Notes: generated by a model from the sequence alone, not told the origin. 64,000 nt of DNA from Dyadobacter luticola (GCF_005860805.1 NZ_VCEJ01000004.1:1488001-1552000); one strand, 5' to 3'. Numbered from the stretch's first letter, positions 17,424-29,024 are shown. Made by a program: numbers and translations.

Positions 17424-19985
17424 ATGAAACAAACGTTACGTGTTAGATGGACTTGCCTGGGTGTTTGGTTTGTTTGTTTTTTCTGCCTGAATGTCAGTGA
17501 CCTACGCGCCCAGCAACGTTATTTTGCGGTGTCGATGGTGAACGAAAATGACGATCCTGAGCTGGACGTGATCCAGGGTTCCAAAGATGTGGGGGCGAAT
17601 GCTGTGGCCCTAACAATACAGTGGGGGAGTATCGAGGGGAAAATTTCAAGAATACTAAAACAGGAACATGGGGAAAATTACAATGTCTGGAAGCAGTACG
17701 ACGACCAGATTGCCCTGGCGACGTCGCTGGGAATGAAAATCGCGATCAATGTGGCCGTCAGTACCGGCGACGATGCTACCAACAGTTTGTCGGACCGCTA
17801 CGGGATCGACACCGGCGATGGCTGGGCGAAAGAGGACAGGGTAGTGGTGATCAATTACAGCGGAGAAGGCGCTGTTTTTCAGAAACAGGGCGGCCCGATC
17901 AGGCCGGGTCTGAATTTGCAATTTGTGATGACCTCGCTGGTGGCGCAATCCACGCGGGACAGGATCACCAGTTTTGCAAAAAAGGTCATGCAGCGGTACA
18001 AATATCTGCTCGACTCGGATGATTTGCTTTACATCAATGTCATTTTCAGCCGGGCGGGCGAAGGTGAGTTCGACATGGGTTCCAGTAAATACCATTATGA
18101 CCAGATGCTGGATATGTCAGCGGCATTGAGCGATTATTCGACGCCGATGGTGAATGGTTACCGCAACTGGCTGCAAGGGAAGTATGGTAACATTATGTAC
18201 CTCAATTCCCAATGGGGCAGCAATTATCCTTCTTTCGGCAGCGTGTTTCCCAAACTTCCCTCCGGCAGCACCTACACCGGCGCGGATGGAAACGACTGGT
18301 TTTTGTACCGTACGGCCGTCCTCAAAGAGACCAACAACATTTTCAGGAACGCGGTACGGGAGGTCGATTCGAGGGTGACGGTGATTACGCACCACGGGTC
18401 GGTTTTTGATAAACTGTCCAGCGAGCGCGGGACTCTTGCCTTTAAGGAAATCGGCGCTGATCTGGACGGTATCAAGATCAATGACGACATTCATTATGAC
18501 CACCGTTTTGCATTGGACCTGTTGCGCTCCAACTTACCCGATCGGTTCTACATCAACGAAGCAGCCTATTACAGCGGCACGCAGTTCGCCGAGGAACTGA
18601 CCGAGGAAAGCTACAAGCATGGCGCGAACATGGTCACGATCTTTCACATGGATGACGCGCTGGCATCGCCTTCGGCCCGGGATGCCATGAAAGCACTGAC
18701 TGATAAGTGGGTGAAAAACAAGAATGTGACCAAGTTGAACCCGTCGAACAATGATACTTTCGCCTTGTCCAATATGCTCAATGCAGACGGCTGCGAAACC
18801 AATCGTGACAGTTATTCAGGAGATTGCGATGCGTACCGGAACTGGCGCAATGCTTACAATAATGCGGGCAGTAAGCCGGTCAATATTTTTATGGTCGACG
18901 ATGTGACTACGCCGGGCTGTTTTTACAAAGACCTGCGCGCCGCGAATAACAATGATAATGTTTCGGCGATTATCCCTGATAACCAGTACTATCACCTCAC
19001 AGGCAACGATTGCCGGCTGGTAGGTACAGTAAAAGGCAATAATCTGACAAATGGAAATACGCCATTTAACGCCAAGGTGACGATAGACGGCGAAGTGAAA
19101 AGCTATAAAAGCCAGCCTTACGTCCAGCGCCATTTTGCATTCAAGCCCGGCGGTACCAATCCAAGCCAGGCGCGGCTGACCATATATGTGAGCCAGGACG
19201 AATTTACGGCTTTCAATCAACTGAGTACGGTAAGACTGCCTACAAATTCCGGAGATATCAATGGCAAAACTAAGCTGCGGATCTGGCAGTGGCATGGCGA
19301 CAATGCGCTGACCGGCAATCCCGACGAAGTGATCGACCCGGCGGATGAGGACATTCAGTGGGACGGCGTGCTGAACATGTGGCGTATCGCGTTCAATGTC
19401 AATGGTTTCTCGTCTTTTTTTGTAACTGCTGACAAGGCAGGCCCGCTTCCGGTGACGCTCGCCCGTTTTGAAGGAGAAAAAGTGGAACATTCGGCTTCGC
19501 TCACCTGGCAAACTTCCGAGGAAACGAGCAGCGATCACTTTGAAATCCAGCATAGTATGGATGGAAAACAATGGTCGGAGATCGGTAATGTGAATTCTGC
19601 GGGCGAAAGTGTGGGTTTGAAATCGTATTCTTTTGTTCACCCACATCCGCTAGCCGGAGATAATTTTTACAGGCTGAAAATGGTGGACCTGGACGGTACA
19701 TTCGCTTATTCCAAAATGGTTTTGGTTGGGTTTGAAAAAGGTGCTGCGACGGTTGTTTTTCCAAATCCGGTAAATTCCGGCATTATTTCGCTGCAATACT
19801 CCGGGGCAGTTCCGGCGGTGACATTGACGGATGTGATGGGCAAGGAAATTGTTTCTGACATTCAGAAAAATGGCCCAAATAACCTGCTGGTAAAGCCGCA
19901 GGGGAAACTAGCGCCTGGCCTGTACATTCTCACGGCTGACTATGGCACGATGCAAACGAGGCATAAAGTTGCAGTGGTGAACTGA
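17424..19985 (+). CDS. Secreted glycoside-hydrolase-like protein with T9SS sorting domain
   Basis: The 853-residue product has a signal peptide ending near LRAQQ (about residue 31). Residues about 35-440 look like a clan GH-A TIM barrel resembling beta-galactosidases of the GH42 type. The segment NWLQGKYGNIMYLNSQWG is typical of such enzymes. Acid/base and nucleophile candidates are the Glu in AGEGEFD and the Glu in INEAAYY. A beta-rich middle follows, then the common Bacteroidota linker starting PLPVTLARFEGEK (about 673), and a C-terminal type A sorting domain (VFPNPVNSG, GLYILTAD, KVAVVN end). The protein should cross the outer membrane by the type IX system and be released or attached to the surface. 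The exact GH family and substrate are unassigned. It is monocistronic between two terminators. Confidence 0.8.
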   Translation: MKQTLRVRWTCLGVWFVCFFCLNVSDLRAQQRYFAVSMVNENDDPELDVIQGSKDVGANAVALTIQWGSIEGKISRILKQEHGENYNVWKQYDDQIALATSLGMKIAINVAVSTGDDATNSLSDRYGIDTGDGWAKEDRVVVINYSGEGAVFQKQGGPIRPGLNLQFVMTSLVAQSTRDRITSFAKKVMQRYKYLLDSDDLLYINVIFSRAGEGEFDMGSSKYHYDQMLDMSAALSDYSTPMVNGYRNWLQGKYGNIMYLNSQWGSNYPSFGSVFPKLPSGSTYTGADGNDWFLYRTAVLKETNNIFRNAVREVDSRVTVITHHGSVFDKLSSERGTLAFKEIGADLDGIKINDDIHYDHRFALDLLRSNLPDRFYINEAAYYSGTQFAEELTEESYKHGANMVTIFHMDDALASPSARDAMKALTDKWVKNKNVTKLNPSNNDTFALSNMLNADGCETNRDSYSGDCDAYRNWRNAYNNAGSKPVNIFMVDDVTTPGCFYKDLRAANNNDNVSAIIPDNQYYHLTGNDCRLVGTVKGNNLTNGNTPFNAKVTIDGEVKSYKSQPYVQRHFAFKPGGTNPSQARLTIYVSQDEFTAFNQLSTVRLPTNSGDINGKTKLRIWQWHGDNALTGNPDEVIDPADEDIQWDGVLNMWRIAFNVNGFSSFFVTADKAGPLPVTLARFEGEKVEHSASLTWQTSEETSSDHFEIQHSMDGKQWSEIGNVNSAGESVGLKSYSFVHPHPLAGDNFYRLKMVDLDGTFAYSKMVLVGFEKGAATVVFPNPVNSGIISLQYSGAVPAVTLTDVMGKEIVSDIQKNGPNNLLVKPQGKLAPGLYILTADYGTMQTRHKVAVVN

Positions 19986-20001
19986 ACCGCGGTGCGGTTT
20001 T
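19985..20001 (+). terminator. Weak terminator-like hairpin
   Basis: A 6-base GC-rich stem (19985-19990 with 19994-19999) with a 3-base loop ends in four Ts, starting on the last base of the stop codon. It is short for an efficient terminator. Confidence 0.4.
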
Positions 20002-20050
20002 CAGAAAATAAGAAAACATTCGGAAATTTAAATAACCCACTTTAATGATT

Positions 20051-20058
20051 TAGTTTTG
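20051..20058 (+). promoter_or_regulatory. Candidate -7 promoter element (TAGTTTTG)
   Basis: It is an exact TAnnTTTG match 64 bases before the start at 20123 and lies inside an interrupted inverted repeat (20049-20085). The -33 element is unclear. Confidence 0.35.
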
Positions 20059-20122
20059 CCAAAATGCCCTGGCAAGGCGACTAAACTTTGAGAAAAATTG
20101 CTGGTCGCCTGGAACCCGCACG

Positions 20123-21805
20123 ATGAATACAGATATGTCAGATAAGTACAGAAACCCACTATTCTTTCTCTTCATCCTGCTTCCAGTCTTTATCTACCTC
20201 ATTTACAGCTGGTCGCTCTCCGAGCCGCTCTTTTTTTCCGACGATTTTCATTTGCTTAAAACCGTGCTTTGGGTAGGTGAGGAGCCATCTTTTCTGGGCA
20301 AGGTCCAATTGTTTTTGCAGCAGCATAACGAGCACCGGATAGTCATCCCAAGGCTGATTACTTACATCAATTACCTGATTTTCGGGCACATCAACTGGCC
20401 GGTGCTGATCCTGCTGGGCAATGTGCTCTGGGTTGCGATCCTCTGGTTTTTCTGGAAAAGTTTCCGCGTTTCCGGCGCCGCGATCTGGCTTTTTATCCCT
20501 GCGCCGCTGATCATGCTCAACCCTCAGTACTACGACAATGTTACCTGGTCGATCAGTATTTTACAGCAATCGGTGATTGTTTTCTGGTTCGTCGTTTTGA
20601 GTTATTTATGCTCAAAAGAAAAATATAAAGCCGCGCTGGTGGTCTGCCTGATAGCCACATTTACGCACGGAAACGGCATTTTCAGCTTTCTCATCGCATT
20701 ACTCTTCACCTTTTACGACCGGAACTGGAAATGGTCCGGCATCATTGCGGGTGCCTGGGTTTTGACAGGTATCCTCTACTTTTTCAATTTCAGTAAGGGG
20801 CAGAATGCGGATTTTATGCAAAGTCTATCAGATCCTGTGCGGCTGATTTCCTGCTTTTTTGCTTTTTTCGGTTCGCTTAGTAAAGTGCGTTTTGCAGATC
20901 CGATGGCGGCGGTTTTTATCGGTATGGCCTTTTATCTGGCGCTGGCCGCTTTTATCATTACCCGTTTTTTTTATTTCCAAAAAAGAAACCTTGCCTTGCC
21001 CTGGACAGTCAAGATGGTAGCCGGGATTTTTGCTTTTTTGTCGATCACGGGTGCATTGGTGAGCGTTTCCAGAAGCTGGGGAGGTATTGAGACGATCATA
21101 GCGCCGCGCTATCAGCATTATTCCTCGTTCGTCGCCTGCCTGGTTTATCTAGTATTGATTTCGGTTCTGACGTGTAAAACGCGAAAGATTGTGGGTGTGA
21201 CGGGAATTGTTGGCGGCTTGCTTTTCAATGCCCTATCTTATTTCAGTTACACCGAAGAGCTGCTCTACCGCCGCGACTGGCTGCTGGCGGATGACACCAA
21301 CTGGACACACCATAGCAATTTCCTTATTTACGGCGCGTCCTTTAACACGAACATCCGGTTGGAGTATCAGCGGGTAGTACAAAAAGGTATTTGCATTTCC
21401 GGCGACCATTTTGGCCACATTCAGGAAGATTCTTTGCAGGCTAACCAGGCAGCGAAGCCCATCAACTTGCAATACGAGCATTTCACAAAAGAAGAAAAGG
21501 ACGCCAGCAGAAGTTATAACCGGGATTACATTGCTATTTCAAATGATAACCTGGACGAGAAGAGCATTTTCATTTATTTAAAACCTCAAAACGGCGCGCA
21601 GGGTTACTGGCTGGCCTGCCGTAAAAGTCACAGCGGAATTTTTGATTTCCTGAAAACCGGTAAATGGTTGAAGCCAGGATTTTCCGTCGAATTTTTAACC
21701 GAGAATCTTTCTCCCGGCGACTATCAGATCGCGATTTTGAGAAAAAACCGGCTCAGCTGGACTTCTACAAATGTGACAATCACGGCTCCTGCGCCGGTCA
21801 AATAG
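20123..21805 (+). CDS. Polytopic membrane protein of unknown function (glycosyltransferase-like topology)
   Basis: The 560-residue product has about ten predicted membrane helices in its first 365 residues (for example residues 13-30, 90-113, 118-133, 145-161) and a soluble C-terminal domain of about 190 residues. The first large loop begins right after helix 1 and contains EPLFFSDDFHLLK, with the acidic pair and His expected in GT-C-type lipid-linked glycosyltransferases. A second His-containing stretch, QQHNEHRIVIPRL, follows. This layout suggests a glycosyl- or oligosaccharyl-transfer protein, but no family is firmly recognised. The C-terminal part (IFIYLKPQNG, GDYQIAILRKN) is beta-rich and probably periplasmic. 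It is monocistronic and followed by gyrB with its own promoter region. Confidence 0.75.
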   Translation: MNTDMSDKYRNPLFFLFILLPVFIYLIYSWSLSEPLFFSDDFHLLKTVLWVGEEPSFLGKVQLFLQQHNEHRIVIPRLITYINYLIFGHINWPVLILLGNVLWVAILWFFWKSFRVSGAAIWLFIPAPLIMLNPQYYDNVTWSISILQQSVIVFWFVVLSYLCSKEKYKAALVVCLIATFTHGNGIFSFLIALLFTFYDRNWKWSGIIAGAWVLTGILYFFNFSKGQNADFMQSLSDPVRLISCFFAFFGSLSKVRFADPMAAVFIGMAFYLALAAFIITRFFYFQKRNLALPWTVKMVAGIFAFLSITGALVSVSRSWGGIETIIAPRYQHYSSFVACLVYLVLISVLTCKTRKIVGVTGIVGGLLFNALSYFSYTEELLYRRDWLLADDTNWTHHSNFLIYGASFNTNIRLEYQRVVQKGICISGDHFGHIQEDSLQANQAAKPINLQYEHFTKEEKDASRSYNRDYIAISNDNLDEKSIFIYLKPQNGAQGYWLACRKSHSGIFDFLKTGKWLKPGFSVEFLTENLSPGDYQIAILRKNRLSWTSTNVTITAPAPVK

Positions 21806-21975
21806 TCAACCCATCATTTATTCAGCGGCCACGGATTTTTTATTTTCCGGCGATTTGGAATATAAAAAATTTCCTATTTGCAGTCAGTCAATTGCACACG
21901 TAAAAATTATCAGGAACGCACCCTTTTTGCCTCACTTCGCTCCCCTTTTCACTAGGTTAAACCATAAAAAAAGCG

Positions 21976-21983
21976 TATCTTCG
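21976..21983 (+). promoter_or_regulatory. Candidate gyrB promoter -7 element (TATCTTCG)
   Basis: It is a one-mismatch form of TAnnTTTG, 55 bases before the gyrB start. The 232-base gap before gyrB holds no ORF of interest. A matching -33 TTTG is not obvious. Confidence 0.35.
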
Positions 21984-22025
21984 CATGCTTAAAAAGCCTT
22001 AAAACGGTTCTTTTTATCCCAGTGA

Positions 22026-23993
<1,968 letters not shown>

Positions 23994-24037
23994 CGATCGG
24001 TAGTCGGACTTTGGGCCGCGCTCAGATAAATATTTGG

Positions 24038-24077
24038 GAACGGATGGCTGTCACTGGCAGTCATCCGTTCTTGTTTT
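24038..24077 (+). terminator. Rho-independent terminator of gyrB
   Basis: A 13-base stem (24038-24050 with 24058-24070, one G-T pair) with a 7-base loop is followed by TTGTTTT. Confidence 0.88.
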
Positions 24078-24113
24078 CAGGGCTAAAATTTAACACAAAG
24101 TTCACAGGCCCGA

Positions 24114-24129
24114 AAACATTAGAATGTTT
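24114..24129. promoter_or_regulatory. Perfect short inverted repeat upstream of ppk1
   Basis: AAACATT and AATGTTT are separated by two bases. The repeat overlaps a possible -7 element (TAGTTTCG, 24129-24136) 47 bases before the ppk1 start. Size and position fit a dimeric-regulator operator; no regulator is identified. Confidence 0.3.
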
Positions 24130-24182
24130 AGTTTCGTTGAATTTTACGAGGTTTTTTTATTATTACACAAATTGAATGAGTT

Positions 24183-26552
24183 ATGCCCGGCACCAACGAC
24201 GCTTCCTACAACAATGAAAAAAAAGGCAAACTGACCAGTTTGCTCGCTTTCTTCAAAAGCTCCAAGGAGCCGGCACCCGCTGAGGACAACAAAGCGGTGA
24301 GCTCCACCGAAAAAGCACAAACGCAGGTTCAGCAAAGTGACCTGATCAGCCGCGATCTCAGCTGGCTCAAGTTCAACGAACGTGTGCTGGACCAGGCGAC
24401 AAACGAGGATCGAAACCTTTTCGACAGGCTCAAATTCCTCGCGATCACTTCGTCCAATCAGGACGAATTTTTCACGATCCGCGTCGGCAGTCTATATAAT
24501 TACCTGGATTTTGGAAAAGAGCGGCTCGATTATTCGGGCCTGCGCGAGATCCCTTTTCGTAAAGTGCTGATGCGTGAGCTGCACGATTTCATCCGCCGCC
24601 AAAATGAATGTTATACCAAGCAGCTGGTACCGCTTTTCGCGAAGCACGGTTTCCGGGTGGTGGGTTTGGAGGAAGTGGAGGCCGATGAGGCTGCGGCTGT
24701 GGAAGAATATTTCGAGCGGACGGTGTACCCGATGCTCACACCGATGCTATTCGACTATACCCACGCATTTCCGGTTTTGCTGGCCAAAGTGCTGGTTTTG
24801 GGCGTGATCACCCAGGTAAAAGGTACTACTTCAGAAGAAGACCGGAAGCTGTCGTTCGTACAGCTGCCACTCAACTTGCCGCGGTTTTATGTGATCGAGC
24901 GGGATGATGAGTTGTTGTTTATACCGATCGAAAACATTGTCCGGACGCACATTGGCAAGCTTTACCGGAATGTCGACATTGTTTCGACCAACCTTTTCCG
25001 CATTCTCCGGAATGGTGATTTTACCCTGGAAGAGAGTGATGACATTGAATCTGATTTTATTGATGAGATCAAACAAAAAATAAAAAACCGGCGTCTGGGA
25101 CGTGTGGTGCAGGTTTCTATCGAGCCGGATACGAACCCGGATTTGCTGAACCTGATTAAAAAACGCTGGGAAATTGATGACTATAACGTGTTCCCGATCG
25201 AAGGTCTGATCGACTACACGGCGCTTTGGGGCATTATCAAGCATCCGGAATTTAAAGATCAGATCCCGCCGATACATTCACCTGTGCCACCGCTGGGATT
25301 GGACAGGGAGCGCATCCCGGACATTTTTGAAACGATGCGCGAGCGGGACATTCTGCTGCACCATCCTTATAACAACTTCGAGCCGGTGCTGCAAATGCTG
25401 GAACAAGCCGCCGAAGATCCGAAGGTTTTGTCCATCAAACTGACTATTTACCGTCTTGCCAAAAACTCCCGGGTGACCGAAGCATTACTGCATGCTGCTG
25501 AAAACGGGAAGCACGTCGCGGTTTTATTTGAGGTAAAAGCGCGTTTTGACGAGGAAAATAACATTCGCGAAGCGCAGCGTTTACAGAAAGCCGGTTGCTT
25601 TGTGATTTACGGTATTGGTTTATTAAAAACCCACACAAAACTGCTGCTGATCGTCAGAAACGAAGGAAACCGGGTTTTGAGATATGCGCATTTGTCGAGC
25701 GGTAATTATAATGAAGATACCTCGCGGCTTTACACAGATACTGGCCTGCTGACGTCGAACGAAGAATATACCCATGACATTTCCGAGTTTTTTAATGTCA
25801 TCACCGGGCACTCGATCCCATCGGAATACCAGAATCTGATCACGGCGCCGCGTTATATGCGCGCTAAACTAATCGAGCTGATCCAGCAGGAAGCGGAGAA
25901 TGCGAAAGCAGGTTTGAAAAGTGGTATTTGTATTAAAATCAACTCCCTGGAAGACCGGGATACCATTCTCGAATTGTACAAAGCTTCAGAAGCTGGCGTA
26001 CCTATCCGCCTGATTGTACGCGGTATGTGCTGCCTGCGTCCGAAACGCCAGGGATTGAGCGAAAATATTACGGTACGCTCACTGGTAGGGGATTTTCTGG
26101 AACATTCAAGGATTTTTTACTTCCACCAAGACGGCAATCCACTGGTATATGGCGGTAGCGCTGATGCCATGGTCCGCAGTTTTGATAAACGTATCGAGTC
26201 ACTTTTTAAGCTCGTCGATCCGCGCGTGAGGCAGGAAGCAATTCACATTTTATATTACAGTTTGAAAGACAATGTGAATGCTTACGAGCTGATGGAAGAT
26301 GGTAACTACAAAAAATGTGAGTGCCCCGAAGGTGTCGCGCCTTTGAATGTGCACGAAGCATTTTATGATGTGACGCTGGACGAAGTAATGGCGACGCACC
26401 TTTTTGAAGATGAAGCCCCGCAGCCGGTCCATCATGAACCAGCAGCGGAAAACGGGCAGACGCCGGGCGCAGGGTCGCCTGCCGCCGGATCGCCGGCCGC
26501 AGAAATACCTCCTCTTGTCATCGAGGAGTCGACGGAAGCCGATTTGTCGTAG
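24183..26552 (+). CDS. ppk1: Polyphosphate kinase 1
   Basis: It makes inorganic polyphosphate from ATP, reversibly, on the inner side of the membrane. The 789-residue product has the N-terminal helical domain (ISRDLSWLKFNERVL), the head domain and two PLD-like catalytic domains. The conserved catalytic histidines are His503 in RYAHLSSGNYNEDTSRLYTD and His641 in LEHSRIFYF; LVRGMCCLRP is also present. The protein is about 100 residues longer than the E. coli enzyme. A charged, low-complexity N-terminal extension of about 50 residues precedes the domain. A Pro/Ala-rich tail of about 45 residues with repeated GSPAA follows it; both are probably disordered. Its stop codon directly abuts the stop codon of the convergent murF-alr gene. 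Confidence 0.96.
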   Translation: MPGTNDASYNNEKKGKLTSLLAFFKSSKEPAPAEDNKAVSSTEKAQTQVQQSDLISRDLSWLKFNERVLDQATNEDRNLFDRLKFLAITSSNQDEFFTIRVGSLYNYLDFGKERLDYSGLREIPFRKVLMRELHDFIRRQNECYTKQLVPLFAKHGFRVVGLEEVEADEAAAVEEYFERTVYPMLTPMLFDYTHAFPVLLAKVLVLGVITQVKGTTSEEDRKLSFVQLPLNLPRFYVIERDDELLFIPIENIVRTHIGKLYRNVDIVSTNLFRILRNGDFTLEESDDIESDFIDEIKQKIKNRRLGRVVQVSIEPDTNPDLLNLIKKRWEIDDYNVFPIEGLIDYTALWGIIKHPEFKDQIPPIHSPVPPLGLDRERIPDIFETMRERDILLHHPYNNFEPVLQMLEQAAEDPKVLSIKLTIYRLAKNSRVTEALLHAAENGKHVAVLFEVKARFDEENNIREAQRLQKAGCFVIYGIGLLKTHTKLLLIVRNEGNRVLRYAHLSSGNYNEDTSRLYTDTGLLTSNEEYTHDISEFFNVITGHSIPSEYQNLITAPRYMRAKLIELIQQEAENAKAGLKSGICIKINSLEDRDTILELYKASEAGVPIRLIVRGMCCLRPKRQGLSENITVRSLVGDFLEHSRIFYFHQDGNPLVYGGSADAMVRSFDKRIESLFKLVDPRVRQEAIHILYYSLKDNVNAYELMEDGNYKKCECPEGVAPLNVHEAFYDVTLDEVMATHLFEDEAPQPVHHEPAAENGQTPGAGSPAAGSPAAEIPPLVIEESTEADLS

Positions 26553-29024
26553 TTATTCTTTGTAAAAAACCCGCTTTACGCGGTCGCCGATGCCGGTCAG
26601 GATTTCGTAGGGGATGGTTTGAATCCGTCTTGCCAGATCCGTGATCGGCATTTCTTTGCCGAAAACAACCACTTCGTCGCCCTCTTCCACATTGGCGCCG
26701 GTGACGTCGATCATGGTCATATCCATACAAACATTGCCGATCGTAGGGCAAAGTGTACCATTAACCGAAACCTGGCCTATACCATTTCCCAGCCCGCGGT
26801 CATACCCATCGGCATACCCGATTGCCAAAGTTGCAATCGCCGAATCGTGGCTGACATGCCCGCTGCGACTGTAACCTACCGTTTCCCCCGAAGCCAAGTA
26901 TTTGATCTGCGAAACAATGGTTTTCAATGTGCCAACGGATTGCAAAGCATACTGCTCCTGCCCGGTGGCTTCCACTCCATACAATCCGATCCCGAGCCGC
27001 ACCATATCCAGATGATATTCGGGAAAACGTACGATTCCGGCTGAATTGAGAATATGTTTGATTGTAGTATAACCTAATATTTCTTCCAGCAGCGTAGCGC
27101 CTTCCATAAACTGCTCATATTGATTTTTAGAAAATGCATTATGAACACCTTCATCCGCTCCAACCAAATGTGAAAAAATACTCGCCACTTTGATCGATGG
27201 ATTTTCTCTTAACTGCCCGATCAGCCAGTCGTAATCGTCCTTCACAAAACCCAGCCGGTGCATACCGGTATCCAGCTTAATGTGTACCAGCGGCGTGTTT
27301 TCCGGATCATTCTTTTTTCGGATGTAATCGACCCAATCGGTCAAGATTCTGCGGCTATAAATCTCAGGTTCTAGCTGATGCTCCCAAAGCAGATCAAATG
27401 CGGGGACGGTAGCATTCATGACCATGATCGGTAATGTAATGCCATTTTGCCGGAGCGCCACGCCTTCGTCGGCATAAGCTACGCCAAGGTAGTCGACGCG
27501 GTGAAATTGCAGAAGCGACGCTACTTCCGAGCTGCCGCTGCCGTAGGCGAACGCTTTTACCATCGCCATGATTTTGGTATTCTGATGCCCCGGCCCTGAA
27601 CTGATTTTGGCGCGGTAAAAATTCAGGTTATGCACCAGCGCATCGAGGTTGATTTCCAAAACCGTCCCATGCGCTTTTTGCTGGATCCGGTGGACGATTT
27701 TTTCAAAGGAAAATGGCCGTGCACCCTTTACGAGCACGAGGCTGTCTGTCAGGGTATTAAAGGCAAATTCTTTTAAAAATGCATCTGTATCTGGAAAAAA
27801 TTGCTGCTCGGGAATGTCGAAAAGCTGCGCCTGGCTGCTGATCTGCGGACCGATGCCGATAAGCCGGTTGATTGATTTTTCGGTCAATAATTTTGAGACC
27901 AGATTATATAACTCCGCTGGCGTCTGGCCGGTTTGCAAAACATCCGAGAGAATGATCGCCTTTTTCTGCCGCTGTTCCTGCTGCGAAAGGAAGTTGAGCG
28001 CCATCGAAAGTCCCTGCATATCATTGTTATACGCGTCGTCGATCAGGTAGCAGTGATTAATTCCTTCCTTCAATTCCAGTCGCATCGAGACTGGTTTCAG
28101 GGACAAAATCCTTTCCTGGATCTGCGCAGCATTCACCCCGAAATCGAGCATGAAAACAATGCAATGTGTCAGGTTTTCCAGCGAGGCTTCGTCGCGGAAA
28201 CCGGTTTCAAAGCTGAAATTTCCTGACTTTCCTTTGAGGGAAATGATCGTTTTATCTTTTAAAATCTGAAAAGCTACCTGAATCGCAGCCCCGGATTTGG
28301 TAGTGCCCCAGGTAATGGTTTCCAGAAACGGATTTACCGGCCGCAGTATCAGCGAAATTTCTTCGTCAATGTCCTTATAATCTTTGCGATAGATCAGTTT
28401 TTTGACTTTCGTAAAAAGCCGCAGTTTTTCCGTGATCTTCTGTTTCCGGCTTCTGAAACCGTCGTCATGCGCGGGGCCAATGTTGGTAAAAATCCCGACG
28501 GTAGGCTGCATGACCGGCTGCAAATATTCCATTTCGTGGGCTTTGGAAATACCCGCCTCGAAAATCCCCAGCGTATGCTCCTTACCCATATTCCAGACCG
28601 AAAGTGGTACGCCGATCTGCGAATTATAGCTTTTCGGACTGGCCACAATCCGCTGCCCCGGCGACATTAATTGCACAAGCCACTCTTTTACAATGGTTTT
28701 GCCATTACTGCCCGCGATACCCAGCACCGGAATGTTGAATGTTCTTCTTTTTTCAGCTACCAGCTTCTGCATCGCCCGGATTGCAGAGGGTACCACCCAG
28801 ATTTTGGCATCTGTCCAATGTACAGTTTCTGCTTTTCGCGCATCGGTCCAGGCTGCTTCTTCCACGACAAATTCTCGGACGCCCATTTGATATAAATCCT
28901 GCAGAAATGCGTGGCCGTCGTGGTGCTCGCCCTGGATGGCGAAGAAAATGCTTTGTTCAGGAAATGAAACTTGACGGCTATCGGTAAGAAGGTGAGCAGC
29001 TTGCGGTTTGAAACCTACATCCAT
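26553..29024 (-). CDS. murF-alr: Bifunctional MurF (UDP-MurNAc-tripeptide:D-Ala-D-Ala ligase) / alanine racemase
   Basis: The 823-residue fusion joins two consecutive cell-wall steps: making D-alanine and attaching D-Ala-D-Ala to the peptidoglycan precursor. The MurF half (about 1-450) has the ATP loop GIAGSNGKT, the EAGISKAHEM segment and VLVKGARPFSFEK at its end. The racemase half (about 455-823) has the PLP lysine in MVKAFAYGSG, HIKLDTGMHRLGF, the catalytic Tyr in VGYSRSGH and GYADGYDRGLGNG. The usual His in the KADAYGHG motif is Ser here. Such fusions are common in Bacteroidota. Its start lies inside the 3' end of corA (10-base overlap), so it is probably translated from the uspA-corA message. 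Confidence 0.95.
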   Translation of the reverse strand: MDVGFKPQAAHLLTDSRQVSFPEQSIFFAIQGEHHDGHAFLQDLYQMGVREFVVEEAAWTDARKAETVHWTDAKIWVVPSAIRAMQKLVAEKRRTFNIPVLGIAGSNGKTIVKEWLVQLMSPGQRIVASPKSYNSQIGVPLSVWNMGKEHTLGIFEAGISKAHEMEYLQPVMQPTVGIFTNIGPAHDDGFRSRKQKITEKLRLFTKVKKLIYRKDYKDIDEEISLILRPVNPFLETITWGTTKSGAAIQVAFQILKDKTIISLKGKSGNFSFETGFRDEASLENLTHCIVFMLDFGVNAAQIQERILSLKPVSMRLELKEGINHCYLIDDAYNNDMQGLSMALNFLSQQEQRQKKAIILSDVLQTGQTPAELYNLVSKLLTEKSINRLIGIGPQISSQAQLFDIPEQQFFPDTDAFLKEFAFNTLTDSLVLVKGARPFSFEKIVHRIQQKAHGTVLEINLDALVHNLNFYRAKISSGPGHQNTKIMAMVKAFAYGSGSSEVASLLQFHRVDYLGVAYADEGVALRQNGITLPIMVMNATVPAFDLLWEHQLEPEIYSRRILTDWVDYIRKKNDPENTPLVHIKLDTGMHRLGFVKDDYDWLIGQLRENPSIKVASIFSHLVGADEGVHNAFSKNQYEQFMEGATLLEEILGYTTIKHILNSAGIVRFPEYHLDMVRLGIGLYGVEATGQEQYALQSVGTLKTIVSQIKYLASGETVGYSRSGHVSHDSAIATLAIGYADGYDRGLGNGIGQVSVNGTLCPTIGNVCMDMTMIDVTGANVEEGDEVVVFGKEMPITDLARRIQTIPYEILTGIGDRVKRVFYKE

